Made by a program: the position numbers and the translations under genes. This document shows positions 27,461 to 40,930 of a DNA stretch of 64,000 bases, piece after piece. A model generated the notes under the pieces. That model had not been told where the DNA came from and did not search any database. It saw only the letters and a program-made list of their open reading frames with translations. The DNA lies in the NCBI GenBank assembly GCA_947652115.1, contig OX393562.1:4106830-4170829 (forward strand), given 5' to 3'. This stretch comes from Blastomussa wellsi (Eukaryota; Cnidaria; Anthozoa; Scleractinia; Plerogyridae). Each line of letters begins with the position of its first letter. The first letter of the stretch is position 1.

Positions 27461-30400
27461 CTTGCCTAACCAAGATCTTGCATAACCAAGATCTTGCCTA
27501 AACAAGATCTTGCATAACCAAGATCCTCCCTAACAAAGATCTTGCATAACCAAGATCATGCATAACCAAGATCTTGCATAACCAAGTTCTTGCATAACCA
27601 AGATCTTGCATAACCAAGATCTTGCTTTACCAAGATCATGCATAACCAAGATCTTGCATAACCAAGATCTTGCATAACCAAGATCTTGCATAACCAATAT
27701 CTTGCCTAACCAACATCTTGCCTAACCAAGATCTTGCATAACCAAGATCTTGCATAACCAAGATCATGCATAACCAAGATCTTGCATAACCAAGATCTTG
27801 CATAACCAAGATCATGCATAACCAAGATCTTGCATAACCAAGTTCTTGCATAACCAAGATCATGCATAACCAAGATCTTGCATAACCAAGTTCTTGCATA
27901 ACCAAGACATTGCATAACCAAGATCGTGCCTAACAAAGATCTTGCATAACCAAGATCTTCCCTAACCAAGATCTTGAATAACCAAGATCATGCATAACCA
28001 AGATCTTGCATAACCAAGTTCTTGCATAACCAAGATCTTGCATAACCAAGATCATGCATAACCAAGATCTTGCATAACCAAGATCTTGCCAAACCAAGAA
28101 CTTGCCTAACCAAGATCTTGCATAACCAAGATCTTGCATAACCAAGATCTTGCCTAACCAAGATCTTGCATAACAAAGATCTTGCCTAAACAAGATCTTG
28201 CATAACCAAGATCCTCCCTAACAAAGATCTTGCATAACCAAGATCATACATAACCAAGATCTTGCATAACCAGGTTCTTGCATAACCAAGATATTGCATA
28301 ACCAAGATCATGCATAACCAAGATCTTGCCTAACCAAGATCTTGCCTAACCAATATCTTGCATAACCAAGATCTTGCATAACCAAGATCATGCATAACAA
28401 AGATCTTGCATAACCAAGATCTTGCATAACCAAGATCATGCATAACCAAGATCTTGCCAAACCAAGAACTTGCCTAACCAAGATCTTGCATAACCAAGAT
28501 CTTGCCTAACCAAGATCTTGCATAACCAAGATCTTGCCTAAACAAGATCTTGCATAACCAAGATCCTCCCTAACAAAGATCTTGCATAACCAAGATCATG
28601 CATAACCAAGATCTTGCATAACCAAGTTCTTGCATAACCAAGATCTTGCATAACCAAGATCTTGCATAACCAAGATCTTGCATAACCAAGATCATGCATA
28701 ACCAAGATCTTGCATAACCAAGTTCTTGCATAACCAAGATCTTGCATAACCAAGATCTTGCCTAACTAAGAACTTGCCTAACCAAGATCTTGCATAACAA
28801 AGATCTTGCATAACCAAGATCTTGCCTAACCAAGATCTTGCATAACCAAGATCTTCCCTAACCAAGATCTTGCATAACCAAGATCATGCATAACCAAGAT
28901 CTTGCCTAACCAAGAACTTGCCTAACCAAGATCTTCCATAACAAAGATCTTGCATAACCAAGATCTTGCCTAACCAAGAACTTATATAACCAAGATCTTC
29001 CCTTACCAAGAACTTGCCTAACCAAGATCTTGCATAACAAAGATCTTGCATAACCAAGATCTTGCGTAACCAAGATCTTGCATAACCAAGATCTTCCCCT
29101 ACCAAGATCTTGCATAACCAAGATCATGCATAACCAAGATATTGCATAACCAAGATCTTGCCTAACCAAGATCTTGCATAAGCAAGATCTTCCCTAACCA
29201 AGATCTTGCATAACCAAGATCATGCATAACCAAGATCTTGCATAACCAAGTTCTTGCATAACCAAGATCTTGCACAACCAAGATCTTGCCTAACCAAGAT
29301 CTTGCATAACCAAGATCTTGCCTAACCATGATCTTGCCTAACCAAGATCTTGCATAACCAAGATCTTCCATAACCAAGATCATGCATAACCAAGATCTTG
29401 CATAACCAAGATCTTGCATAACCAAGATCTTGCCTAACCAAGATCTTGCATAACCAAGATCTTGCATAACCAAGATCTTGCCTAACCAAGATCTTGCCTA
29501 ACCAAGATCTTGCATAACCAAGATCTTGCATAACAAAGATCAAGCATAACCAAGATCTTGCATAACCAAGATCTTGCATAACCAAGATCTTGCATATCCA
29601 AGATCTTGCATAACCAAGATCTTGCATAACCAAGATCTTGCATAACCAAGATCATGCATAACCAAGATCTTGCCTAACCAAGATCTTCCCTAACCAAGAT
29701 CTTCCATAACCAAGATCATGCCTAACCAAGATCTTGCATAACCAAGTTCTTGCCTAACCAAGATCTTGCATAACCAAGATCATGCATAACCAAAATCTTG
29801 CATAACCAAGATCTTCCCTAACCAAGATCTTGCCTAACCAAGATCTTGCATAACCAAGATCATGCATAGCCAAGTTCTTGCATAACCAAAATCATGCATA
29901 ACCAAGTTCTTGCATAACCAAGATCTTGCATAACCAAGATCTTGCATAACCAAGATCATGCGTAGCCAAGTTCTTGCATAACCAAAATCATGCATAACCA
30001 AGTTCTTGCATAACCAAGATCTTGCATAACCAAGATCTTGCCTAACCAAGATCTTGCATAACCAAGATCTTGCATAACCAAGATCATGCATAACCAAGAT
30101 CTTGCATAACCAAGTTCTTGCATAACCAAGATCTTGCATAACCAAGATCTTGCCTAACCAAGAACTTGCATAACCAAGATCTTCCCTAACCAAGATCTTG
30201 AATAACCAAGATCATGCATAACCAAGATCTTGCATAACCAAGTTCTTGCATAACCAAGATATTGCATAACCAAGATCTTGCCTAACCAAGATCTTGCATA
30301 TCCAAGATCTTCCGTAAACAAGATCTTGAATAACCAAGATTATGCATAACCAAGATCTTGCATAACCAAGTTCTTGCATAACCAAGATCTTGCATAACCA

Positions 30401-31829
30401 AGATCTTGCCTAACCAAGATCTTGCCTAACCAATATCTTGCATAACCAAGATCTTGCATAACCAAGATCATGCATAACCAAGATCTTGCATAACCAAGTT
30501 CTTGCATAACCAAGATCTTGCATAACCAAGATCTTGCCAAACCAAGAACTTGCCTAACCAAGATCTTGCATAACCAAGATCTTGCACAACCAAGATCTTG
30601 CCTAACCAAGATCTTGCATAACCAAGATCTTGCCTAACCAAGATCTTGCCTAACCAAGATCTTGCATAACCAAGATCTTCCATAACCAAGATCATGCATA
30701 ACCAAGATCTTGCATAACCAAGATCTTGCATAACCAAGATCTTGCATATCCAAGATCTTGCATAACCAAGATCTTGCATAACCAAGATCTTGCCTAACCA
30801 AGATCTTCCCTAACCAAGATCTTCCATAACCAAGATCATGCCTAACCAAGATCTTGCATAACCAAGTTCTTGCCTGACCAAGATCTTGCATAACCAAGAT
30901 CATGCATAACCAAAATCTTGCATAACCAAGATCTTCCGTAACCAAGATCTTGCCTAACCAAGATCTTGACTAACCAAGATCTTGCATAACCAAGATCTTG
31001 CATAACCAAGATCATGCATAGCCAAGTTCTTGCATAACCAAAATCATGCATAACCAAGTTATTGCATAACCAAGATCTTGCATAACCAAGATCTTGCTTT
31101 ACCAATATCATGCATAACCAAGATCTTGCATAACCAAGATCTTGCATAAAAAATATCTTGCATAACCAAGATCTTGCATATCAAGATCTTGCATAACCAA
31201 GATCTTGCCTAACCAAGATCTTGCCTAACCAAGATCTTGCATAACCAAGATCTTGCATAACCAAGATCATGCATAACCAAGATCTTGCATAACCAAGTTC
31301 TTGCATAACCAAGATCTTGCCTACCCAAGATCTTGCCTAACCAAGAACTTGCATAACCAAGATATTGCATAACCAAAATCTTGCCTAACCAAGATCTTGC
31401 ATAAGCAAGATCTTCCCTAACCAAGATCTTGCATAACCAAGATCATGCATAACCAAGATCTTGCATAACCAAGTTCTTGCATAACCAAGATCTTGCACAA
31501 CCAAGATCTTGCCTAACCAAGATCTTGCATAACCAAGATCTTCCATAACCAAGATCATGCATAACCAAGATCTTGCATAACCAAGATCTTCCATAACCAA
31601 GATCTTGCCTAACCAAGATCTTGCATAACCAAGATCTTGCATAACCAAGATCTTGCCTAACCAAGATCTTGCCTAACCAAGATCTTGCATAACAAAGATC
31701 AAGCATAACCAAGATCTTGCATAACCAAGATCTTGCATAACCAAGATCTTGCCTAACCAAGATCTTGCATAACCAAGATCTTGCCTAACCAAGATCATGC
31801 ATAACCAAGATCTTGCCTAACCAAGATCT

Positions 31830-33000
31830 TCCCTAACCAAGATCTTGCATAATCAAGATCATGCATAACCAAGATCTTGCATAACCAAGTTCTTGCCTAA
31901 CCAAGATCTTGCATAACCAAGATCATGCATAACCAAACTCTTGCATAACCAAGATCTTCCCTAACCAAGATCTTGCCTAACCAAGATCTTGCCTAACCAA
32001 GATCTTGCATAACCAAGATCTTGCATAACCAAGATCATGCATAACCAAGTTCTTGCATAACCAAAATCTTGCATAACCAAGTTCTTGCATAACCAAGATC
32101 TTGCATAACCAAGATCTTGCTTTACCAAGATCATGCATAACCAAGATCTTGCATAACCAAGATCTTGCATAAACAATATCTTGCATAACCAAGATCTTGC
32201 ATATCCAAGATCTTGCATAACCAAGATCTTGCCTAACCAAGATCTTGCCTAACCAAGATCTTGCATAACCAAGATCTTGCATAACCAAGATCATGCATAA
32301 CCAAGATCTTGCATAACCAAGTTCTTGCATAACCAAGATCTTGCATAACCAAGATCTTGCCTAACCAAGAACTTGCATAACCAAGATCTTCCCTAACCAA
32401 GATCTTGAATAACCAAGATCATGCATAACCAAGATCTTGCATAACCAAGTTCTTGCATAACCAAGATATTGCATAACCAAGATCTTGCCTAACCAAGATC
32501 TTGCATAACCAAGATCTTCCCTAACCAAGATCTTGAATAACCAAGATCATGCATAACCAAGATCTTGCATAACCAAGTTCTTGCATAACCAAGATCTTGC
32601 ATAACCAAGATCATGCATAACCAAGATCTTGCATAACCAAGATCTTGCCAAACCAAGAACTTGCCTAACCAAGATCTTGCATAACCAAGATCTTGCCTAA
32701 CCAAGATCTTGCCTAACAAAGATCTTGCATAACAAAGATCTTGCCTAAACAAGATCTTGCATAACATAGATCCTCCCTAACAAAGATCTTGCATAACCAA
32801 GATCATGCATAACCAAGATCTTGCATAACCAAGTTCTTGCATAACCAAGATCTTGCATAACCAAGATCATGCATAACCAAGATCTTGCATAACCAAGATC
32901 TTGCCTAACCAAGAACTTGAATAACCAAGATCATGCATAACCAAGATCTTGCATAACCAAGATCTTGCATAACCAAGATCTTGCATAACCAAGATCATGC
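31830..33000 (+). repeat. Segment with private CAAACTC monomer, copy 3 of 3
   Basis: This is the partner of 21.73-22.9 kb at 10,096 bp and of 10.3-11.9 kb at about 21.1 kb. It carries CAAACTC at 31934, AACAATATC with GCATATCCAAG near 32,174-32,205, and ACATAGATCCTCCC near 32,763. Relative to the copy near 11.4 kb it differs by whole monomers plus the accumulated single-base register shifts. Confidence 0.75.
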
Positions 33001-34298
33001 ATAACCAAGATCTTGCATAACCAAGATCATGCATAACCAAGATCTTGCCTAACCAAGATCTTGCCTAACAAAGATATTGCATAACCAAGATCTTGCCTAA
33101 CCAAGATCTTGCATAACAAAGATCTTGCCTAAACAAGATCTTGCATAACCAAGATCCTCCCTAACAAAGATCTTGCATAACCAAGATCATGCATAACCAA
33201 GATCTTGCATAACCAGGTTCTTGCATAACCAAGATCTTGCATAACCAAGATCATGCATAACCAAGATCTTGCCTAACCAAGATCTTGCCTAACCAATATC
33301 TTGCATAACCAAGATCTTGCATAACCAAGATCATGCATAACAAAGATCTTGCATAAGCAAGTTCTTGCATAACCAAGATCTTGCATAACCAAGATCTTGC
33401 CAAACCAAGAACTTGCCTAACCAAGATCTTGCATAACCAAGATCTTGCCTAACCAAGATCTTGCATAACCAAGATCTTGCCTAAACAAGATCTTGCATAA
33501 CCAAGATCTTGCATAACAAAGATCTTGCATAACCAAGATCATGCATAACCAAGATCTTGCATAACCAAGTTCTTGCATGACCAAGATCTTGCATAACCAA
33601 GATCTTTCTTTACCAAGATCATGCAAAACCAAGATCTTGCATAACCAAGATCTTGCATAACCAAGATCTTGCATAACCAAGATCTTGCCTAACCAAGATC
33701 TTGCCTAACCAAGATCTTGCATAACCAAGATCTTGCATAACCAAGATCTTGCATAACCAAGATCTTGCCTAACTAAGAACTTGCCTAACCAAGATCTTGC
33801 ATAACAAAGATCTTGCATAACCAAGATCTTGCCTAACCAAGATCTTGCATAACCAAGATCTTCCCTAACCAAGATCTTGCATAACCAAGATCATGCATAA
33901 CCAAGATCTTGCCTAACCAAGAACTTGCCTAACCAAGATCTTCCATAACAAAGATCTTGCATAACCAAGATCTTGCCTAACCAAGAACTTATATAACCAA
34001 GATCTTCCCTTACCAAGAACTTGCCTAACCAAGATCTTGCATAACAAAGATCTTGCATAACCAAGATCTTGCCTAACCAAGATCTTGCATAACCAAGATC
34101 TTCCCCTACCAAGATCTTGCATAACCAAGATCATGCATAACCAATATATTGCATAACCAAGATCTTGCCTAACCAAGATCTTGCATAAGCAAGATCTTCC
34201 CTAACCAAGATCTTGCATAACCAAGATCATCCATAACCAAGATCTTGCATAACCAAGTTCTTGCATAACCAAGATCTTGCACAACCAAGATCTTGCCT

Positions 34299-34715
34299 AA
34301 CCAAGATCTTCCCTAACCAAGATCTTCCATAACCAAGATCATGCCTAACCAAGATCTTGCATAACCAAGTTCTTGCCTAACCAAGATCTTGCATAACCAA
34401 GATCATGCATAACCAAAATCTTGCATAACCAAGATCTTCCCTAACCAAGATCTTGCCTAACCAAGATCTTGACTAACCAAGATCATGCATAACCAAGATC
34501 TTGCCTAACCAAGATCTTCCCTAACCAAGATCTTCCATAACCAAGATCATGCCTAACCAAGATCTTGCATAACCAAGTTCTTGCCTAACCAAGATCTTGC
34601 ATAACCAAGATCATGCATAACCAAAATCTTGCATAACCAAGATCTTCCCTAACCAAGATCTTGCCTAACCAAGATCTTGACTAACCAAGATCTTGCATAA
34701 CCAAGATCTTGCATA
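34299..34715 (+). repeat. 208-bp (13-monomer) tandem duplication
   Basis: The series TCTTCCCTAACC, TCTTCCATAACC, GATCATGCCTAACC, GTTCTTGCCTAACC, CCAAAATC and TTGACTAACC occurs twice in a row. The TCCCTAACC markers are at 34310 and 34518, exactly 208 bp apart. It precedes the 159-bp triplet, so two short-period amplifications sit side by side. Confidence 0.8.
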
Positions 34716-34734
34716 ACCAAGATCATGCATAGCC

Positions 34735-35211
34735 AAGTTCTTGCATAACCATAATCATGCATAACCAAGTTCTTGCATAACCAAGATCTTGCATAACCAA
34801 GATCTTGCTTTACCAAGATCATGCATAACCAAGATCTTGCATAACCAAGATCTTGCATAAAAAATATCTTGCATAACCAAGATCTTGCATATCAAGATCT
34901 TGCATAACCAAGATCTTGCCTAACCAAGATCTTGCATAACCAAGATCTTGCATAACCAAGATCATGCTCTACCAAGATCATGCATAACCAAGATCTTGCA
35001 TAACCAAGATCTTGCATAAAAAATATCTTGCATAACCAAGATCTTGCATATCAAGATCTTGCATAACCAAGATCTTGCCTAACCAAGATCTTGCATAACC
35101 AAGATCTTGCATAACCAAGATCTTGCTTTACCAAGATCATGCATAACCAAGATCTTGCATAACCAAGATCTTGCATAAAAAATATCTTGCATAACCAAGA
35201 TCTTGCATATC
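34735..35211 (+). repeat. 159-bp higher-order repeat, three copies
   Basis: The 15-bp monomers at 34879-34893, 35038-35052 and 35197-35211 are each 159 bp apart, which is ten monomers minus one base. Each copy contains the AAAAAATATC monomer followed two monomers later by the shortened GCATATC monomer. In the second copy the usual GCTTTACC monomer is replaced by GCTCTACC (near 34968). This is the shortest-period multi-copy higher-order unit seen in the window. Confidence 0.85.
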
Positions 35212-36339
35212 AAGATCTTGCATAACCAAGATCTTGCCTAACCAAGATCTTGCATAACCAAGATCTTGCATAACCAAGATCATGCATAACCAAGATCTTG
35301 CATAACCAAGTTCTTGCATAACCAAGATCTTGCCTAACCAAGAACTTGCATAACCAAGATCTTCCCTAACCAAGATCTTGAATAACCAAGATCATGCATA
35401 ACCAAGATCTTGCATAACCAAGTTCTTGCATAACCAAGATATTGCATAACCAAGATCTTGCCTAACCAAGATCTTGCATATCCAAGATCTTCCCTAAACA
35501 AGATCTTGAATAACCAAGATTATGCATAACCAAGATCTTGCATAACCAAGTTCTTGCATAACCAAGATCTTGCATAACCAAGATCTTGCCTAACCAAGAT
35601 CTTGCCTAACCAATATCTTGCATAACCAAGATCTTGCATAACCAAGATCATGCATAACCAAGATCTTGCATAACCAAGTTCTTGCATAACCAAGATCTTG
35701 CATAACCAAGATCTTGCCAAACCAAGAACTTGCCAAACCATGATCTTGCATAACCAAGATCTTGCATAACCAAGATCTTGCCTAACCAAGATCTTGCATA
35801 ACAAAGATCTTGCCTAAACAAGATCTTGCATAACCAAGATCCTCCCTAACAAAGATCTTGCATAACCAAGATCATGCATAACCAAGATCTTGCATAACCA
35901 AGTTCTTGCATAACCAAGATCTTGCATAACCAAGATCATGCATAACCAAGATCTTGCATAACCAAGATCTTGCCTAACCAAGAACTTGCCTAACCAAGAT
36001 CTTGCATAACCAAGATCTTGCATAACCAAGATCTTGCATAACCAAGATCTTGCATAGCCAAGATCTTCCCTAACCAAGATCTTGCATAACCAAGATCATG
36101 CATAACCAAGATTTTGCCTAACCAAGAACTTGCCTAACCAAGATCTCGCCTAACAAAGATCATGCATAACCAAGATCTTGCATAACCAAGTTCTTGCATA
36201 ACCAAGATCTTGCATAACCAAGATCTTGCCTAACTAAGAACTTGCCTAACCAAGATCTTGCATAACAAAGATCTTGCATAACCAAGATCTTGCCTAACCA
36301 AGATCTTGCATAACCAAGATCTTCCCTAACCAAGATCTT

Positions 36340-39300
36340 GCATAACCAAGATCATTCATAACCAAGATCTTGCCTAACCAAGAACTTGCCTAACCAAGAT
36401 CTTCCATAACAAAGATCTTCCATAACCAAGATCTTGCCTAACCAAGACCTTATATAACCAAGATCTTCCCTTACCAAGAACTTGCCTAACCAAGATCTTG
36501 CATAACAAAGATCTTGCATAACCAAGATCTTGCCTAACCAAGATCTTGCATAACCAAGATCTTCCCCTACCAAGATCTTGCATAACCAAGATCATGCATA
36601 ACCAAGATATTGCATAACCAAGATCTTGCCTAACCAAGATCTTGCATAAGCAAGATCTTCCCTAACCAAGATCTTGCATAACCAAGATCATCCATAACCA
36701 AGATCTTGCATAACCAAGTTCTTGCATAACCAAGATCTTGCACAACCAAGATCTTGCCTAACCAAGATCTTGCATAACCAAGATCTTGCCTAACCAAGAT
36801 CTTGCCTAACCAAGATCTTGCATAACCAAGATCTTCCATAACCAAGATCATGCATAACCAAGATCTTGCATAACCAAGATCTTGCATAACCAAGATCTTG
36901 CCTAACCAAGATCTTGCATAACCAAGATCTTGCATAACCAAGATCTTGCCTAACCAAGATCTTGCCTAACCAAGATCTTGCATAACCAAGATCTTGCATA
37001 ACAAAGATCAAGCATAACCAAGTTCTTGCATAACCAAGATCTTGCATAACCAAGATCTTGCATATCCAAGATCTTGCATAACCAAGATCTTGCATAACCA
37101 AGTTCTTGCATAACCAAGATCTTGCATAACCAAGATCTTGTCTAACCAAGATCTTGCTTAACCAAGATCATGCATAACCAAGATCTTCCCTAACCAAGAT
37201 CTTGCCTAACCAAGATCTTGACTAACCAAGATCTTGCATAACCAAGATCTTGCATAACCAAGATCATGCATAGCCAAGTTCTTGCATAACCAAAATCATG
37301 CATAACCAAGATCTTGCATAACCAAGATCTTGTCTAACCAAGATCTTGCTTAACCAAGATCATGCATAACCAAGATCTTGCCTAACCAAGATCTTCCCTA
37401 ACCAAGATCTTCCATAACCAAGATCATGCCTAACCAAGATCTTGCATAACCAAGTTCTTGCCTAACCAAGATCTTGCATAACCAAGATCTTGCTTTACCA
37501 AGATCATGCATAACCAAGATCTTGCATAACCAAGATCTTGCATAAAAAATATCTTGCATAACCAAGATCTTGCCTAACCAAGATCTTGCATAACCAAGAT
37601 CTTGTCTAACCAAGATCTTGCTTAACCAAGATCATGCATAACCAAGATCTTGCCTAACCAAGATCTTCCCTAACCAAGATCTTCCATAACCAAGATCATG
37701 CCTAACCAAGATCTTGCATAACCAAGTTCTTGCCTAACCAAGATCTTGCATAACCAAGATCATGCATAACCAAAATATTGCATAACCAAGATCTTCCGTA
37801 ACCAAGATCTTGCCTAACCAAGATCTTGACTAACCAAGATCTTGCATAACCAAGATCTTGCATAACCAAGATCATGCATAGCCAAGTTCTTGCATAACCA
37901 AAATCATGCATAACCAAGTTCTTGCATAACCAAGATCTTGCATAACCAAGATCTTGCTTTACCAAGATCATGCATAACCAAGATCTTGCATAACCAAGAT
38001 CTTGCATAAAAAATATCTTGCATAACCAAGATCTTGCATATCAAGATCTTCAATAACCAAGATCTTGCCTAACCAAGATCTTGCATAACCAAGTTCTTGC
38101 ATAACCAAGATCTTGCATAACCAAGATCTTGCCTAACCAAGAACTTGCATAACCAAGATCTTCCCTAACCAAGATCTTGAATAACCAAGACCATGCATAA
38201 CCAAGATCTTGCATAACCAAGTTCTTGCATAACCAAGATATTGCACAACCAAGATTGTGCCTAACCAAGATCTTGCATATCCAAGATCTTCCCTAAAGAA
38301 GATCTTGAATAACCAAGATCATGCATAACCAAGATCTTGCATAACCAAGTTCTTGCATAACCAAGATCTTGCATAACCAAGATCTTGCCTAACCAAGATC
38401 TTGCCTAACCAATATCTTGCATAACCAAGATCTTGCATAACCAAGATCATGCATAACCAAGATCTTGCATAACCAAGTTCTTGCATAACCAAGATCTTGC
38501 ATAACCAAGATCTTGCCAAACCAAGAACTTGCCTAACCAAGATCTTGCCTAACCAAGATCTTGCATAACCAAGATCTTGCATAACAAAGATCAAGCATAA
38601 CCAAGATCTTGTATAACCAAGATCTTGCATAACCAAGATCCTCCCTAACAAAGATCTTGCATAACCAAGATCATGCATAACCAAGATCTTGCATAACCAA
38701 GTTCTTGCATAACCAAGATCTTGCTTAACCAAGATCATGCATAACCAAGATCTTGCCTAACCAAGATCTTCCCTAACCAAGATCTTCCATAACCAAGATC
38801 ATGCCTAACCAAGATCTTGCATAACCAAGTTCTTGCCTAACCAAGATCTTGCATAACCAAGATCATGCATAACCAAAATCTTGCATAACCAAGATCTTCC
38901 GTAACCAAGATCTTGCCTAACCAAGATCTTGACTAACCAAGATCTTGCATAACCAAGATCTTGCATAACCAAGATCATGCATAGCCAAGTTCTTGCATAA
39001 CCAAGATCATGCATAACCAAGATATTGCATAACCAAGATCTTGCATAAAAAATATCTTGCATAACCAAGATCTTGCATATCAAGATCTTGCATAACCAAG
39101 ATCTTGCCTAACCAAGATCTTGCCTAACCAAGATCTTGCATAACCAAGATCTTGCATAACCAAGATCATGCATAAAGAAGATCTTGCATAACCAAGTTCT
39201 TGCATAACCAAGATCTTGCATAACCAAGATCTTGCCTAACCAAGAACTTGCATAACCAAGATCTTCCCTAACCAAGATCTTGAATAACCAAGATCATGCA

Positions 39301-40930
39301 TAACCAAGATCTTGCATAACCAAGTTCTTTCATAACCAAGATATTGCATAACCAAGATCTTGCCTAACCAAGATCTTGCATATCCAAGATCTTCCCTAAA
39401 CAAGATCTTGAATAACCAAGATCATGCATAACCAAGATCTTGCATAACCAAGTTCTTTCATAACCAAGATCTTGCATAACCAAGTTCTTGCATAACCAAG
39501 ATCTTGCATAACCAAGATCTTGCCTAAACAAGATCTTGCCTAACCAATATCTTGCATAACCAAGATCTTGCATAACCAAGATCATGCATAACCAAGATCT
39601 TGCATAACCAAGTTCTTGCATAACCAAGATCTTGCATAACCAAGATCTTGCCAAACCAAGAACTTGCCTAACCAAGATCTTGCATAACCAAGATCTTGCA
39701 TAACCAAGATCTTGCCTAACCAAGATCTTGCATAACAAAGATCTTGCCTAAACAAGATCTTGCATAACCAAGATCCTCCCTAACAAAGATCTTGCATAAC
39801 CAAGATCATGCATAACCAAGATCTTGCATAACCAAGTTCTTGCATAACCAAGATCTTGCATAACCAAGATCATGCATAACCAAGATCTTGCATAACCAAG
39901 ATCTTGCCTAACCAAGAACTTGCCTAACCAAGATCTTGCATATCCAAGATCTTGCATAACCAAGATCTTGCATAGCCAAGATCTTCCCTAACCAAGATCT
40001 TGCATAACCAAGATCATGCATAACCAAGATTTTGCCTAACCAAGAACTTGCCTAACCAAGATCGCGCCTAACAAAGATCATGCATAACCAAGATCTTGCA
40101 TAACCAAGTTCTTGCATAACCAAGATCTTGCATAACCAAGATCTTCCCTAACCAAGATCTTGCATAACCAAGATCATGCATAACCAAGATCTTGCCTAAC
40201 CAAGAACTTGGCTAACCAAGATCTTCCATAACAAAGATCTTGCATAACCAAGATCTTGCCTAACCAAGAACTTATATAACCAAGATCTTCCCTTACCAAG
40301 AACTTGCCTAACCAAGATCTTGCATAACAAAGATCTTGCATAACCAAGATCTTGCCTAACCAAGATCTTGCATAACCAAGATCTTCCCCTACCAAGATCT
40401 TGCATAACCAAGATCATGCATAACCAAGATATTGCATAACCAAGATCTTGCCTAACCAAGATCTTGCATAAGCAAGATCTTCCCTAACCAAGATCTTGCA
40501 TAACCAAGATCATGCATAACCAAGATCTTGCATAACCAAGTTCTTGCATAACCAAGATCTTGCACAACCAAGATCTTGCCTAACCAAGATCTTGCATAAC
40601 CAAGATCTTGCCTAACCAAGATCTTGCCTAACCAAGATCTTGCATAACCAAGATCTTCCATAACCAAGATCATGCATAACCAAGATCTTGCATAACCAAG
40701 ATCTTGCATAACCAAGATCTTGCCTAACCAAGATCTTGCATAACCAAGATCTTGCATAACCAAGATCTTGCCTAACCAAGATCTTGCCTAACCAAGATCT
40801 TGCATAACCAAGATCTTGCATAACAAAGATCAAGCATAACCAAGATCTTGCATAACCAAGATCTTGCATAACCAAGATCTTGCATATCCAAGATCTTGCA
40901 TAACCAAGATCTTGCATAACCAAGTTCTTG
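36340..40930 (+). repeat. Pair of TATATAA-marked units 3,822 bp apart
   Basis: About 36.35-37.14 kb matches about 40.17-40.97 kb at 3,822 bp, which is 239 monomers minus the two 15-bp monomers between them (38028, 39067). The shared order is TATATAACC, TCCCTTACC, TCCCCTACC, GCATAAGC, GCACAACC, GATCAAGC and GCATATCC. The same unit occurs near 28.88-29.63 kb. The sequence between is a mosaic of interior modules, including three copies of the TTGTCTAACC/TTGCTTAACC pair near 37.14, 37.33 and 37.60 kb. Confidence 0.7.
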
